Assembly (NCBI RefSeq): GCF_031085295.1
Contig: NZ_JAVFWO010000002.1
Location: 868,001-932,000 of the forward strand
Length of the DNA stretch: 64,000 nt
Direction: 5' to 3'
Source: Microbacterium psychrotolerans
Lineage (GTDB): Bacteria; Actinomycetota; Actinomycetes; Actinomycetales; Microbacteriaceae
Made by a program: the position numbers and the translations under genes. Positions 16,815 through 25,087 of the stretch are shown here, one piece after another (positions within the stretch are counted from its first letter, which is position 1; every line of letters begins with the position of its first letter). The notes below the pieces were generated by a model. That model had not been told where the DNA came from and did not search any database. It saw only the letters and a program-made list of their open reading frames with translations.

Positions 16815-17461
16815 CACTCGCCCCCTTCTTCGGCCGCGAACTGATTCGAGTACACGGTCTGGTCGAACTCGACGTCGAGCAGATACGCGTACCGTGCCTC
16901 CGACGCCTCACTCGAAGTGAGCGACTGGCCGTCCGCGTACAACACGCCATCGACGCCGCGCAGCGAGCGGATGATCGCGACGATGTCGAGCGGTGTCGGG
17001 CTGTCGATCGTGACCGTGCCGACGACGCCCTGCTCTGCGGTCGGGTCATCGCCTTGCGCCACGCCGCCGACGTTGAAATCGAAGGCGGTGAGGGTGGTCT
17101 CGGCGGGGAGGATGCCGGTGATCTTGGCGATCACCGGCGTCCAGGCGAGGTCCGCAGCCGTCGCCTCGGTGCGATAGTCGGTGAGCTCCGACTCGGTCGC
17201 GAGCGCCCGGCTCACCTCCGACAGCGACGAGATCTCGACGAGGAGTGCGTTCGTCTCTGCCTGTTCGGCGGCCAGGCGCTGATCGGCGAGGAACTTGAAC
17301 GCAAAGGCGCCCACGATGATGAGGAGCGCGACGACGATGGCGCCGAGCACGATCCAGACCCATTGACGCACGAGCTTGTCGCGTTCGCGGCGCACGACCT
17401 CGCTGCGCGGCATCAGGTTGACGCGGGGGACCCCCGAGAACGGGGCGGGGATGGCGGTCAT
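16814..17461 (-). CDS. pilN: PilN-like pilus assembly protein
   Basis: 215 residues. The N-terminal cytoplasmic motif VNLMPRSEVVRRER matches the conserved PilN peptide (INLLP-type) that binds the PilM groove. A membrane helix spans about residues 35-60, then a coiled coil and a ferredoxin-like domain. ATG overlaps the pilM stop by four bases (ATGA), so translation is probably coupled. Together PilM-PilN-PilO form the ring linking the motor to the fibre; in this monoderm no PilP is found. Confidence 0.82.
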   Translation of the reverse strand: MTAIPAPFSGVPRVNLMPRSEVVRRERDKLVRQWVWIVLGAIVVALLIIVGAFAFKFLADQRLAAEQAETNALLVEISSLSEVSRALATESELTDYRTEATAADLAWTPVIAKITGILPAETTLTAFDFNVGGVAQGDDPTAEQGVVGTVTIDSPTPLDIVAIIRSLRGVDGVLYADGQSLTSSEASEARYAYLLDVEFDQTVYSNQFAAEEGGE

Positions 17462-18474
17462 CGGCCGACCTCCCCGAGTGCGATGCCGATGGTGCCCACG
17501 AGGTTGAGCGAGACGTCGCCCGCGGGTGGCGGCGTCGACATCGAGACGACGTCTCCCGCCGACACGATGGTCATCGGCGTGTCGATGGCCGCCGCGAGCG
17601 CCGCCATGACGCCCTCGACTGCAGCGCCGGCGCCGGTGACGAACAGCCGTGTCAGCGGCGCCGCGCCCGCTCGGCTGCCGAAGAACGCCAGCGTGCTCCG
17701 GACGCGTGCCGCGAGATCTGAGGCTCCGGGCGGCGTTGCCGCGCGGATCGCGCCGCGCGTGCGACCCGTGACCGCAGCGCCGTTGCCGGCCGCAGCGAGC
17801 TCGAGTTCGGGTTCGGCGATCTCCGCGTTGTGCCGGCGAACCGCTGCGGTGGCCACGTCGATGGGCAGGAGGCGCACGAAGAGCGGCACCCCGCCTCGCG
17901 AGATCACGACCTGCGTGGTGTGGTCGCCGATGCTGACGGTCGCCACAGTCTCATCGGGTGCCGCGAGCGATGCCGTCGCGCGGGCGAGTCCGAAGGCGCC
18001 GAGGTCGACGGCCTGGGCGCGCACCTTGACCTTCGCAAGGGTCGAGATGATCTGCTCGATGCTGTCCGATACGGCGGCCACCAGCAGGCCCGACACCTGG
18101 TCGCCGTTCTGCGCGAGCGGGAAGAAGTCGAGCACTGCCTGGCTCGCGGGCACGGGGAGCAGGTCCTGCACCTGGTAGGGCAGGGCCTCCCGCAGCAGGT
18201 CGGGCCGCATCGCCTGGGTCGTGTATTCGCGCACCAGGATGCGGCGGCTGGCGACGCCGAGCACGGCATCCTTGCTCTTGAATTTTGCGCCGGTCCACAG
18301 CTGCCGGAGCGCGACGGCGACGGCGCCCGGGTCGAGGACCTCCGAGTCCTTCGCAGCGTCAGGCGGCAGCGGCACCTCGCCGTATGCGATGAGCTGTGGC
18401 TTGCGACCTAGTGAGAGCTCCGCAGCGCGCACGCTCTCTTCGGTCACCTCCAGCCCCACGATCGTCTTCGCCAT
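17458..18474 (-). CDS. pilM: PilM, actin-like pilus assembly ATPase
   Basis: 338 residues of the FtsA/actin fold. Start MAKTIVGLEVTEESVRAAEL is the PilM phosphate-1-type loop; YQVQDLLPVP, VSIGDHTTQVVISRGG and LFVTGAGAAVEGVMAAL are the further nucleotide-binding segments. Cytoplasmic; binds PilN. The ATG at 18474 is preceded by GGGAAGAAC, so it has a good Shine-Dalgarno; the longer frame upstream overlaps pilD in another frame and is spurious. Confidence 0.9.
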   Translation of the reverse strand: MAKTIVGLEVTEESVRAAELSLGRKPQLIAYGEVPLPPDAAKDSEVLDPGAVAVALRQLWTGAKFKSKDAVLGVASRRILVREYTTQAMRPDLLREALPYQVQDLLPVPASQAVLDFFPLAQNGDQVSGLLVAAVSDSIEQIISTLAKVKVRAQAVDLGAFGLARATASLAAPDETVATVSIGDHTTQVVISRGGVPLFVRLLPIDVATAAVRRHNAEIAEPELELAAAGNGAAVTGRTRGAIRAATPPGASDLAARVRSTLAFFGSRAGAAPLTRLFVTGAGAAVEGVMAALAAAIDTPMTIVSAGDVVSMSTPPPAGDVSLNLVGTIGIALGEVGR

Positions 18475-18503
18475 GTTCTTCCCTTCCCCAAGATCCGCCG
18501 GGC

Positions 18504-19388
18504 CTACGCGCCGACGAAGAGATTCACGTACCATCGGCCGACGGCTTCGCCGGCGAACACTCCCGTCCAGGCGCCGAGGATCATCCACGGGCCGAACGGG
18601 ATGGCGGTCTTTCGCCCTGCTCGCCGGAGCAGCAGCAGTGCGATGCCGAACAGTCCCCCGTAGAGGAATGCGGCGAACGCGCCCACGGCGAGGGCTCCCC
18701 AGCCCACCCAGCCGAGGTACACACCGATGACTCCGGCGAGCTTGACGTCTCCCCCGCCCATCCCGCCGCGTCGCACCGAACGCAGCAGGAAGTAGAACAC
18801 GTACATGACGACCATGCCGATCGCGGCCCGCAGCAGCAGCTCCCAGTCGCCGATCAGCCAGGCCGATACGGTGAACAGGATGCCGGCGACCAGGTAACTC
18901 GGCAGCACGATGCTGTTCGGCAGCCGGTGCGTGTCGAGGTCGATGAGCGTCAGCACGATCGAGATCGCCGCGAAGTACAGAAACGCGACGATGACGAGCA
19001 CGGCAGCCCACACGTCGGAGGGCACGACCACGCCGTCCCACGCCGTCGAGGCGAGGTACGTCAGCAGCGTGGAACCGAGGAGCCCCTCGTAGACCGCCAG
19101 CCCCCACCAGGTGACGACGGCGAACGCGACGCCCGTCACGGCTTCGACGATCGGATACCGCGCCGAGATCGGCGCCTTGCAGTTCGCGCACTTCCCACGC
19201 AGGGCGATCCATGACACGACCGGCACGTTCTGCCACGGCTTGATCGGCGAGTCGCAGTGCGGGCACCGGCTCTCGCGCGTCAGCGAGATGTGCGCCGGCA
19301 CGCGATAGGCGACGACGTTGAGGAACGACCCGATGAGGAGGCCGAAGATTCCTGCGACGACGACGAGGAATATGGTGAACTCGGCCAT
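18504..19388 (-). CDS. pilD: Prepilin leader peptidase / N-methyltransferase
   Basis: 294 residues with about eight membrane helices. The cytoplasmic methylase loop carries the four-cysteine zinc site (CPHC ... CANC) at residues ~43-70 after GSFLNVVAYRVP. The two catalytic aspartates of the aspartyl protease are in LIDLDTHRLPN and GGGDVKLAG. It cleaves prepilins after the Gly of the G-F/L motif and methylates the new N-terminus; substrates encoded here are the three prepilins and perhaps the PilX-like protein. It starts four bases after the preceding gene ends. Confidence 0.93.
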   Translation of the reverse strand: MAEFTIFLVVVAGIFGLLIGSFLNVVAYRVPAHISLTRESRCPHCDSPIKPWQNVPVVSWIALRGKCANCKAPISARYPIVEAVTGVAFAVVTWWGLAVYEGLLGSTLLTYLASTAWDGVVVPSDVWAAVLVIVAFLYFAAISIVLTLIDLDTHRLPNSIVLPSYLVAGILFTVSAWLIGDWELLLRAAIGMVVMYVFYFLLRSVRRGGMGGGDVKLAGVIGVYLGWVGWGALAVGAFAAFLYGGLFGIALLLLRRAGRKTAIPFGPWMILGAWTGVFAGEAVGRWYVNLFVGA

Positions 19389-19391
19389 GGG

Positions 19392-21035
19392 CTAGCGCTC
19401 TGACTGGTAGGCGAGGTTGTCCAGTCGCGTGACAGTGTTCGAGGGATCGAAGATTCCGCCCGTGCCCTTGATTCCGCAGCTGATAGTAGGGAGTGTCGGC
19501 GCCCACGACATGGGCATGCAGGTGAACGTGCCACCGTTGAGGTGTAGGCCGTCGCTGCCCATGTAGAGCTGACCCGACATGGTGAGCGACATCGTGCTGT
19601 TGATTCCACACGCGCTGTAGATCAAGGTCCGTACGTTGATCGTGGTTCCGGCGGTGAACTTGTCCAGCGCCGAGGACGAGCATGTCGGCGGCCTTCCGTC
19701 GCTGCCGTTCGGGTCGAGATGCACGATGAGCAGTTGCGGCCCCGTCGCCAGAGTTGTTCCCACGGGCCTAGAGATCGTATCGGTGAGCTCCAGGTCCATC
19801 TTCTCGCTGGCTGGGACGAGAAGGACGACATCGCGCGCCAGCGTGACATTGCCTGGCGCCACCTTGATGCCGCTACCCCCCGCGGGGCACCCCGTCATAT
19901 CTATGACGGCACGAGTTCCGGTGGCGCTCAAAACCGCCTGGAGCTGCGTCGTCGTGCAAACTGTCCCCGCGGCAGGCGCAACGACCGGCAGCGCTGCGGA
20001 ACTCCACGACGTGCTCGCGGTGAGTTCGATCCAGGCCGTCGCACTGAATACCTGGGCGAGCGTTGGCGAAATCACCGGTGTCGGTTCTCCTGTGACGACG
20101 GGCACAGGGCTGACGCCATCTGCCTTCTTCCAGTCCGCCGAAACGTGGTCGACCATCGCAAGATGGGTGCGGAAGGAACCGTCAACCGTGCCCTTGCCGT
20201 TTTTCGTGTCGATGTTGCCGGCCGCGTAGACATCCCCACCGATCGTCACCCCGTTTACGTTGAGTTTGATCTGACCCGCGACCGAGATCACATCGCCACC
20301 GACCGTGAACCTCTTATTCTTGATCTCGATCGTGTCGCGCGTGTAGACACTGCCGGTAACAGTGCAATCGTCGGTGATCGTCAATCCGCCGCGCAGCACC
20401 CAGAGATCACCGTCGATGGCCCCGGTCGCACCGTTGTTGCACTCGTAGTCGCCCTCACGGATCACCAGATCACCGGTGTAGGTGGACTTGGTTGCTTTGA
20501 ACTCGCCTTCGAAGAATGCGACCGTGCCGGACGGAGTCGTCGCAGGCCCGTGATACCAAGGATAGATCGCGTCGATCGTCGCTTGCGCGTCGTCGGTACC
20601 CGTGCCAGTGGACCTGATCACGACCCATTTCGTCGTTGCGCTGGGGCACGTGGCGGTGACTCCGCCCGCGTCCCAGGCGGACGGCCGAACTGGCACGTCC
20701 GTGGAACGGATGGAGTAGGAGTATTTCGGGTAGGCGCCAGCCGCGGAGTTGGCGGACATCACCACCGCACCGCAGTTCAGCCCTGTGGAGGTGATGGCGC
20801 TCTTCAACGAGGCAACGGCGACGTCGCGACCCGATTCGGCGGCGATGAATGCCTGTGTCTGGTCTTTGTTGTCGACGTTCGCGCCGATCGTGAAGATCAC
20901 AGACGCCGCGATGGTTGCGGCGATGATGAAGCCGACGAACATGACCACGACGACAGTCACTAGTACTGCGCCGTCCTCGTCGAGACCGGGGTTCTTGCGT
21001 TGCTGCGGGTTGCGCAGTCGATCGATCACCAGCAT
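19392..21035 (-). CDS. PilX-like pilus protein with a bactofilin-like beta-helix region
   Basis: 547 residues. The N-terminus DEDGAVLVTVVVVMFVGF resembles the PilX_N type of minor pilin (Gly, then hydrophobic helix, no Glu at +5). After a variable part, residues ~165-290 show short repeating turns GDLVI, GDLWVLRGG, GSVYTRDTI, GGDVISVAG, GGDVYAAGNI, typical of a right-handed beta-helix such as bactofilin or polymer-forming proteins. The C-terminal half is extracellular-type, Thr/Ser-rich with several cysteines. It may be a tip adhesin or priming minor pilin. Overlaps the upstream gene by 10 bases. The base composition in this region is less GC-extreme than in neighbours, as for surface proteins. 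Confidence 0.65.
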   Translation of the reverse strand: MLVIDRLRNPQQRKNPGLDEDGAVLVTVVVVMFVGFIIAATIAASVIFTIGANVDNKDQTQAFIAAESGRDVAVASLKSAITSTGLNCGAVVMSANSAAGAYPKYSYSIRSTDVPVRPSAWDAGGVTATCPSATTKWVVIRSTGTGTDDAQATIDAIYPWYHGPATTPSGTVAFFEGEFKATKSTYTGDLVIREGDYECNNGATGAIDGDLWVLRGGLTITDDCTVTGSVYTRDTIEIKNKRFTVGGDVISVAGQIKLNVNGVTIGGDVYAAGNIDTKNGKGTVDGSFRTHLAMVDHVSADWKKADGVSPVPVVTGEPTPVISPTLAQVFSATAWIELTASTSWSSAALPVVAPAAGTVCTTTQLQAVLSATGTRAVIDMTGCPAGGSGIKVAPGNVTLARDVVLLVPASEKMDLELTDTISRPVGTTLATGPQLLIVHLDPNGSDGRPPTCSSSALDKFTAGTTINVRTLIYSACGINSTMSLTMSGQLYMGSDGLHLNGGTFTCMPMSWAPTLPTISCGIKGTGGIFDPSNTVTRLDNLAYQSER

Positions 21036-21556
21036 CCGTCGCTCCCTGATTCCTGCAGCGACCGAGGCGCTACGTCAGCGGAAAACCTCACCGGCGATGC
21101 TTCGGTCGTGATCTTGAACGTGTAGGTCAGCGAGTTGGCCGCCGTACGAACGAAGTACGGCGTCGTTCCTTGCTTCGTGATGCCCGTCTGCCAGCTCGGC
21201 CAAGTGGTGTTTGGCGACGGCAGCATGGCGGCGTCGGCAGCGAACTGTGCCCCAGGGTCGGTGAGGCGGAACCCCTGGCACTTCTGATTGCCCGCGAGCG
21301 AGGTGCTCACCCGCAGCACCGTACCGCTTTCGGTTACTTCGAAGTAGAGCGCGTTCCGCATTGCACGTTCGATTGTCGAAGAGACGAGTTGGCCGCGGTT
21401 GGTCGCCTGGGTAACGCTGGTCACCTGTTCTTGCGTCCGCCAGGAGTTGACGAGGATGGTCGCAATCGCCGCGATCACCAGACCGCTCACAACCATGGCG
21501 ACGACCAGTTCAATCAAGCCGAGGCCGTCGTCGTTCGTGCTGGAGCGAGGAGTCAT
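21026..21556 (-). CDS. Minor prepilin, PilW-like
   Basis: 176 residues. Prepilin cleavage motif DDG-LGLIELVVAM with Gly at -1 and Glu at +5, then a ~20-residue hydrophobic helix. The globular part is short with a Cys near residue 118 and a C-terminal GSDGCW that may form a disulphide. Likely PilD substrate and part of the initiating pilin complex. ATG overlaps the stop of the upstream prepilin (ATGA). Confidence 0.82.
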   Translation of the reverse strand: MTPRSSTNDDGLGLIELVVAMVVSGLVIAAIATILVNSWRTQEQVTSVTQATNRGQLVSSTIERAMRNALYFEVTESGTVLRVSTSLAGNQKCQGFRLTDPGAQFAADAAMLPSPNTTWPSWQTGITKQGTTPYFVRTAANSLTYTFKITTEASPVRFSADVAPRSLQESGSDGCW

Positions 21557-21933
21557 GGGATGTAGACCAGCGCTCTGCTAGAGGCAAGGGCGCGACCCTC
21601 GCCCACGATGGTCACCGTGAGGGTAGCGGTCGCGCCGATGGCGCAGCCCGTTACAGAGCTCGTTGACGCGGAGAGTGAGACGCCACGACCGTCGGACACC
21701 GTGGGAAGTGATGAGATCGAGTTGAGGTACGCACAGGTCGGCGTTGCTCGCGCATCGTCGATGATGGAGTTCATATAGCGCGTTGCGGTCGCTGTGGAAG
21801 CCTGTTGCGACGACAGAACGATCCCCTGCCAAAGAGCGGGCAGGATGGCCACCGCGACAATGCCCAGCAAGAACATCGCGATGATCACCTCGACGAGGCT
21901 GAACCCCGCAGCATCGATGCCACGATCCCTCAT
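21553..21933 (-). CDS. Minor prepilin, PilV/PulG-like
   Basis: 126 residues. Leader MRDRGIDAAG followed by FSLVEVIIAMFLLGIVAVA: canonical G-F cleavage site, Glu at +5, hydrophobic helix. Small globular domain with two cysteines (PTCAY, VTGCA). First gene after the terminator downstream of pilA, so its expression probably depends on read-through or its own promoter. Confidence 0.85.
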   Translation of the reverse strand: MRDRGIDAAGFSLVEVIIAMFLLGIVAVAILPALWQGIVLSSQQASTATATRYMNSIIDDARATPTCAYLNSISSLPTVSDGRGVSLSASTSSVTGCAIGATATLTVTIVGEGRALASSRALVYIP

Positions 21934-21976
21934 CCGCGCACCTCCCCAAGTGGCAGAATCCCCAAGCCAATCATGC

Positions 21977-22012
21977 CACGAGGGCCGAGGAGTACATCCC
22001 TCGGCCCTCGTG
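21977..22012 (-). terminator. Intercistronic terminator after pilA
   Basis: Perfect 14-bp arms CACGAGGGCCGAGG / CCTCGGCCCTCGTG with an 8-nt loop. It lies 15 bases after the pilA stop and before the minor pilin genes, which would keep major pilin mRNA in large excess over the rest of the operon. Confidence 0.82.
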
Positions 22013-22026
22013 ATGCCGATGGTCGA

Positions 22027-22452
22027 TCACCAACTGTCGCTGTTGCAGGCGGTCAGAGTGCCCGCCTGCGCCCACTCAGGCGTCGTCTCGTTGTTTGTGG
22101 CGCGCACGCAGATTGCCGACGCATCTGATGTCGAACCCGCGGGAGTGGTAGCAATCGTTACCGTGATGGCGGGCGGCGTGCCGGCCGACGCGGCGGCGGC
22201 GGTTACGTCCGCCGCCGCCTTGTTGTTTGCGATCGCGGCTGCAACTGCGGTAGCGCCGTTGGCAGCCGCCGCCGACAGCGCGTTATGCCGGGCGGTGGTC
22301 TGAATGTTTGCGAAGATCGGAATCGCAACCGCGACGAGGATGCCGAGAATCACGACGACGATGATTAGCTCGATGAGCGAGAAGCCCTTCTCGCCCTCTT
22401 CCTCGCGGCGAGCCTTCTCGGCCCCGAGATAGTTCTTGATGAATGCACGCAT
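22027..22452 (-). CDS. pilA: Major type IV pilin
   Basis: 141 residues. A long 23-residue basic/acidic leader ending EEEGEKG is followed by FSLIELIIVVVILGILVAVAI, the textbook class IV prepilin helix with Glu at +5 and Pro22. The mature globular part is Ala/Thr-rich with a C-terminal pair of cysteines (AICVRA, LTACNSDSW) framing a D-region. It is polymerised by PilB/PilC after PilD processing. ATG 22452 follows GGGGAGA. A terminator comes directly after the gene, consistent with being the abundant subunit. Confidence 0.93.
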   Translation of the reverse strand: MRAFIKNYLGAEKARREEEGEKGFSLIELIIVVVILGILVAVAIPIFANIQTTARHNALSAAAANGATAVAAAIANNKAAADVTAAAASAGTPPAITVTIATTPAGSTSDASAICVRATNNETTPEWAQAGTLTACNSDSW

Positions 22453-22755
22453 GGCGTGGTGTCTCCCCAGTGTGTGAATTGATTGGTCAGCTCTGACCCG
22501 CCGGCACAGCAAGTACCGGTTCACATGTAACCCCAGTAACGAACTCCCAGACTCTGTCAGAGCTGGGTTCGAGACACGCGCCCAAACGCGAATCCCCTCC
22601 CACGGACGACGGTGTCAGCCCGGGCGGTTCTTGTCAACGCGAACGCACACAGTGTTGCCTCAGGACTTCCTCAAGACGAATAGCGCTGGCACCGGCCGCG
22701 GGTGGCCGGCGCCGCATCCACCTATGTGCCGGACCGCCCCGTCGTGCGGAACGCA
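22453..22755. other. 303-bp region upstream of pilA
   Basis: Non-coding. On the minus strand it has a TTGACA (22632-22637) without a good -10 partner, a 22-bp palindrome at 22546-22567 and a near-palindrome GGTTCACATGTAACC at 22518-22532 close to the pilA start. The size suggests a regulated pilA promoter; the exact transcription start is not evident. Confidence 0.5.
22546..22567. promoter_or_regulatory. Palindrome in the pilA upstream region
   Basis: CCCAG-A-CTCTG-T-CAGAG-CTGGG: two nested 5-bp arm pairs, only one base off perfect symmetry. About 95 bases upstream of the pilA ATG. Candidate operator or leader hairpin. Confidence 0.4.
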
Positions 22756-23649
22756 TCAAGCCAGAATCGCGAGCGCCAGGTCGGTCGCGACGAAGACCAG
22801 CCACGCCACGAGCACGACCGACACGGCTAGTGCCACCAGCGACATCACCCGGCCCGTTCCGCGCTGCCGGGAGACGATAAGTCCGCCGATCGCGAGGAAG
22901 AATGCACCGGCCGCGAGAGCCACGCTGACCAAGCTCACCATGCCCGCAATCGTCTGATCACGGCTCCCCAGCCACACAACCACCGCCACGCCCCCGATTG
23001 CCGCAAGCGCGATCAGGACGACTGCCGCTCGGGCCGGAATGTTCGCGGGCGCGGCTTCGGGAATCGGCGGCCGCATCCCGCCGATGTACGCGCTCGAGAC
23101 CGGCTCGTACACGATCGGCGTAGGCATGCGATCGTCGGGCGGCGCGGTCCGACGCGGCACGATCTGGTCAGGAAAGCCGCCGGCTCGCGGTGCGCGCGCC
23201 CCAGCCGTCATCGGCCCGCCGGGCGACGCGGCGTCTGGCTCAGCAGGCGGCACGACGGATTCCGAATCGGATGCCACATGGCCGGCTTCCGCAGCGGCGG
23301 GAGTCGTACCCCGCGCCGGTGCCGGCACCGCGAGTGACGACGGCGCAGGCCACGCCGGCGCCGCACCCTGCGCCCGGCCGCGCATCTCGTCACTCACGTC
23401 CGCGACGCCTGGCGCTTCATCCGCCTCCGTCTCCTCGTGAGCCGGCAACGAATGCGAAGCGCGGAACTGCGCGCGACTCATCGGCGCCGCAGGGTTGCCG
23501 GGCTGGTCAGCCGCGGCTGCGGCATCCGCTTCCTGCAGACGGAACTGGTCCGTCCAGGCAGCACCGTCCCACCACCGCAGGCGGTCGGGGCGCGATGTGT
23601 CCGCGTACCACCCGGGCGGCGGTCCCCCCTGAGACCCTTCCGACATCAT
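22756..23649 (-). CDS. DUF2510 membrane protein
   Basis: 297 residues. N-terminal DUF2510 module (PPPGWYADTSRPDRLRWWDG...WTDQF, residues ~9-37), a short domain common in actinobacterial envelope proteins; then a ~150-residue disordered Pro/Ala/Glu-rich linker; then three or four membrane helices in the last 90 residues (VVLIALAAIGGVAVVVWLG, LVSVALAAGAFFLAIGGLIV, LVALAVSVVLVAWLVFVA). Function unknown. It lies upstream of pilA in the same direction but across 300 bases, so a pilus link is not established. ATG 23649 and 23646 are both possible. Confidence 0.75.
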   Translation of the reverse strand: MMSEGSQGGPPPGWYADTSRPDRLRWWDGAAWTDQFRLQEADAAAAADQPGNPAAPMSRAQFRASHSLPAHEETEADEAPGVADVSDEMRGRAQGAAPAWPAPSSLAVPAPARGTTPAAAEAGHVASDSESVVPPAEPDAASPGGPMTAGARAPRAGGFPDQIVPRRTAPPDDRMPTPIVYEPVSSAYIGGMRPPIPEAAPANIPARAAVVLIALAAIGGVAVVVWLGSRDQTIAGMVSLVSVALAAGAFFLAIGGLIVSRQRGTGRVMSLVALAVSVVLVAWLVFVATDLALAILA

Positions 23650-23852
23650 GCTCCCCAGCAGAATGATTCTCGCTGCGGCCCAACCTACCGGACCGATGAG
23701 ACTGCGAGTGCCATAGCTCGGCTCGTTACCTCACGTCCAGTGTGAACGTGGAACAGCGAGCGCGCCATCGCCTTCCCTACAACCACCCCCGCCGGCGGGC
23801 GTCGGCTACCGAGTGACGACCGCCGCTCGGATGGGGCGCTCCGACGACGGGC

Positions 23853-24152
23853 TCAGCCGTCCAGCACCTCGAGCCGCACGGTCACCGGGCCGCCGTCGAC
23901 GAGCTGCTCGGCATCCCGCACCGCCTTCTTGAGCGGAAGCACGTACGAACCCGAGTCCGACGACGGGAAGATCGACGTCGTCCACTCGCTGCCACCGACC
24001 CGCGCGCGCACGCGCACCGAACCGAATCCGCGGTACGGCCGCGGGATCTCGCGGATCTCCTCGCTCAGCTCGGGCGGGACGGCGGTGAAGAACCACGCCG
24101 AGTCTTCGCGCGCCGCCCAGCGGAACACATCGCTGTCGAACTCGATGATCAC
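23853..24152 (-). CDS. DUF1905 domain protein
   Basis: 99 residues covering one DUF1905 domain: VIIEFDSDVFRW at the start, AWFFTAVPPELSEEI, GFGSVRVRARVGGSEWTTSIFP and the closing VRLEVLDG. These small beta-barrel proteins have no known activity. The GTG at 24152 is the right start: it is 7 nt from a TAGCGT box and matches the family N-terminus, whereas the upstream GTG at 24182 adds a Gly-rich stub. Confidence 0.8.
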   Translation of the reverse strand: MIIEFDSDVFRWAAREDSAWFFTAVPPELSEEIREIPRPYRGFGSVRVRARVGGSEWTTSIFPSSDSGSYVLPLKKAVRDAEQLVDGGPVTVRLEVLDG

Positions 24153-24159
24153 GCCACCG

Positions 24160-24165
24160 ACGCTA
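24160..24165 (-). promoter_or_regulatory. -10 element of the DUF1905 gene, leaderless start
   Basis: TAGCGT on the minus strand, seven bases before the GTG at 24152; it decides the start. Confidence 0.45.
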
Positions 24166-24185
24166 CCGCCGGCCGGCGACACGCA

Positions 24186-24614
24186 TCACAGGTGCTCGCC
24201 GGGAGCCCCACCGTGCCGGTCGACCAGGCGCTGCAGGCAGCTCGACCAACCGTCGATGTGCTGGTCGCGCTCCTCGCCGCTCGCGAATCCGGATTGGCGC
24301 ACGATGACGCGCGTCGCGGCATCCGCTGCCGACTCCAGCGCGATCTCGACGTCGGTGGCGTGCTCCTCCCCCGCCCACCGCCACCCGAGTCGCAGCACGC
24401 GCGGCGCCTCGAACGTCAGCACGGTGGCCTCCACGGCGATGTCGGCCGGCTCCGACCGCACCTCCCAGCGACCCAGCTCGCGCACCTCGACGACCGCGGT
24501 CGTCTCGAACCGGGGCGGCCAGAACCACTCGGCGAGCAGGTCGGCGATCGTGAACTCGCGCCACACAACATCCACGGATGCCGCCACCAGCGCCTCTTCG
24601 GTGAGCTCATGCAT
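24186..24614 (-). CDS. SRPBCC/AHSA1-family protein
   Basis: 142 residues with the START-like AHSA1 layout: ALVAASVDVVWREFTIADLLAEWFWP at the N-terminus, LGWRWAGEEHATDVEIALES in the sheet, and a C-terminal helix ERDQHIDGWSSCLQRLVDRHG that closes the hydrophobic cavity. Ligand unknown. Divergent from the DUF1294 gene with only 41 bp between start codons. Confidence 0.82.
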   Translation of the reverse strand: MHELTEEALVAASVDVVWREFTIADLLAEWFWPPRFETTAVVEVRELGRWEVRSEPADIAVEATVLTFEAPRVLRLGWRWAGEEHATDVEIALESAADAATRVIVRQSGFASGEERDQHIDGWSSCLQRLVDRHGGAPGEHL

Positions 24615-24620
24615 GCTGAC

Positions 24621-24648
24621 ACCGTACGCCGGGCGTCCCCCATAGGAT
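24621..24648. promoter_or_regulatory. Divergent leaderless promoters
   Basis: TACGGT (minus strand, 24621-24626) is six bases from the ATG at 24614; TAGGAT (plus strand, 24643-24648) is seven bases from the ATG at 24656. Both genes of this divergent pair lack a Shine-Dalgarno. Confidence 0.5.
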
Positions 24649-24655
24649 CAAGCGC

Positions 24656-25087
24656 ATGTCGAACGCGCGCCCCCGGCCCTCCCTCGCCACGCCGGACCGC
24701 CCGGGCCGCGACCTCTCGAAGCCGCTTCCGCCGGCGCTCAGCTGGATCACGCTCGTCGTCTTCGCCGCGGCGTTCGCGGTCACCTGCTTCGTGTTCGGAC
24801 TCGCGTGGTGGGTGCCGGCGCTCTATGGCGCCGCGAGCCTCGTGACCTTCGCCGCGTACGGGATCGACAAGTCCGCCGCCCGCCGCGGTGCGGGGCGCAT
24901 CCCGGAGCAGACCCTGCTGCTGCTCGGACTCATCGGCGGCTGGCCCGGAGCGCTCGTCGCGCAGCAGCTGTTCCGACACAAGACGTGCAAGCGCTCGTTC
25001 CGCCGGGCGTTCTGGGGCACGGTCGGAGTGAACGTCCTCGTGCTCGCCGCGGGCGTGTACGTCGTCGCCGGCGCGCCCCTGTTCTGA
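24656..25087 (+). CDS. DUF1294 membrane protein
   Basis: 143 residues. Basic, proline-rich N-terminus, then three to four membrane helices enclosing the family block YGIDKSAARRGAGRIPE, LLLGLIGGWPGALVAQQ and LFRHKTCKRSF, and a last helix. In other bacteria DUF1294 is often fused to a cold-shock domain; here it stands alone. Function unknown. Confidence 0.82.
   Translation: MSNARPRPSLATPDRPGRDLSKPLPPALSWITLVVFAAAFAVTCFVFGLAWWVPALYGAASLVTFAAYGIDKSAARRGAGRIPEQTLLLLGLIGGWPGALVAQQLFRHKTCKRSFRRAFWGTVGVNVLVLAAGVYVVAGAPLF

Noticed and set aside
22632-22637. TTGACA on the minus strand as the -35 box of pilA
   Set aside because: No acceptable -10 element lies 16-18 bases downstream; left as unassigned.
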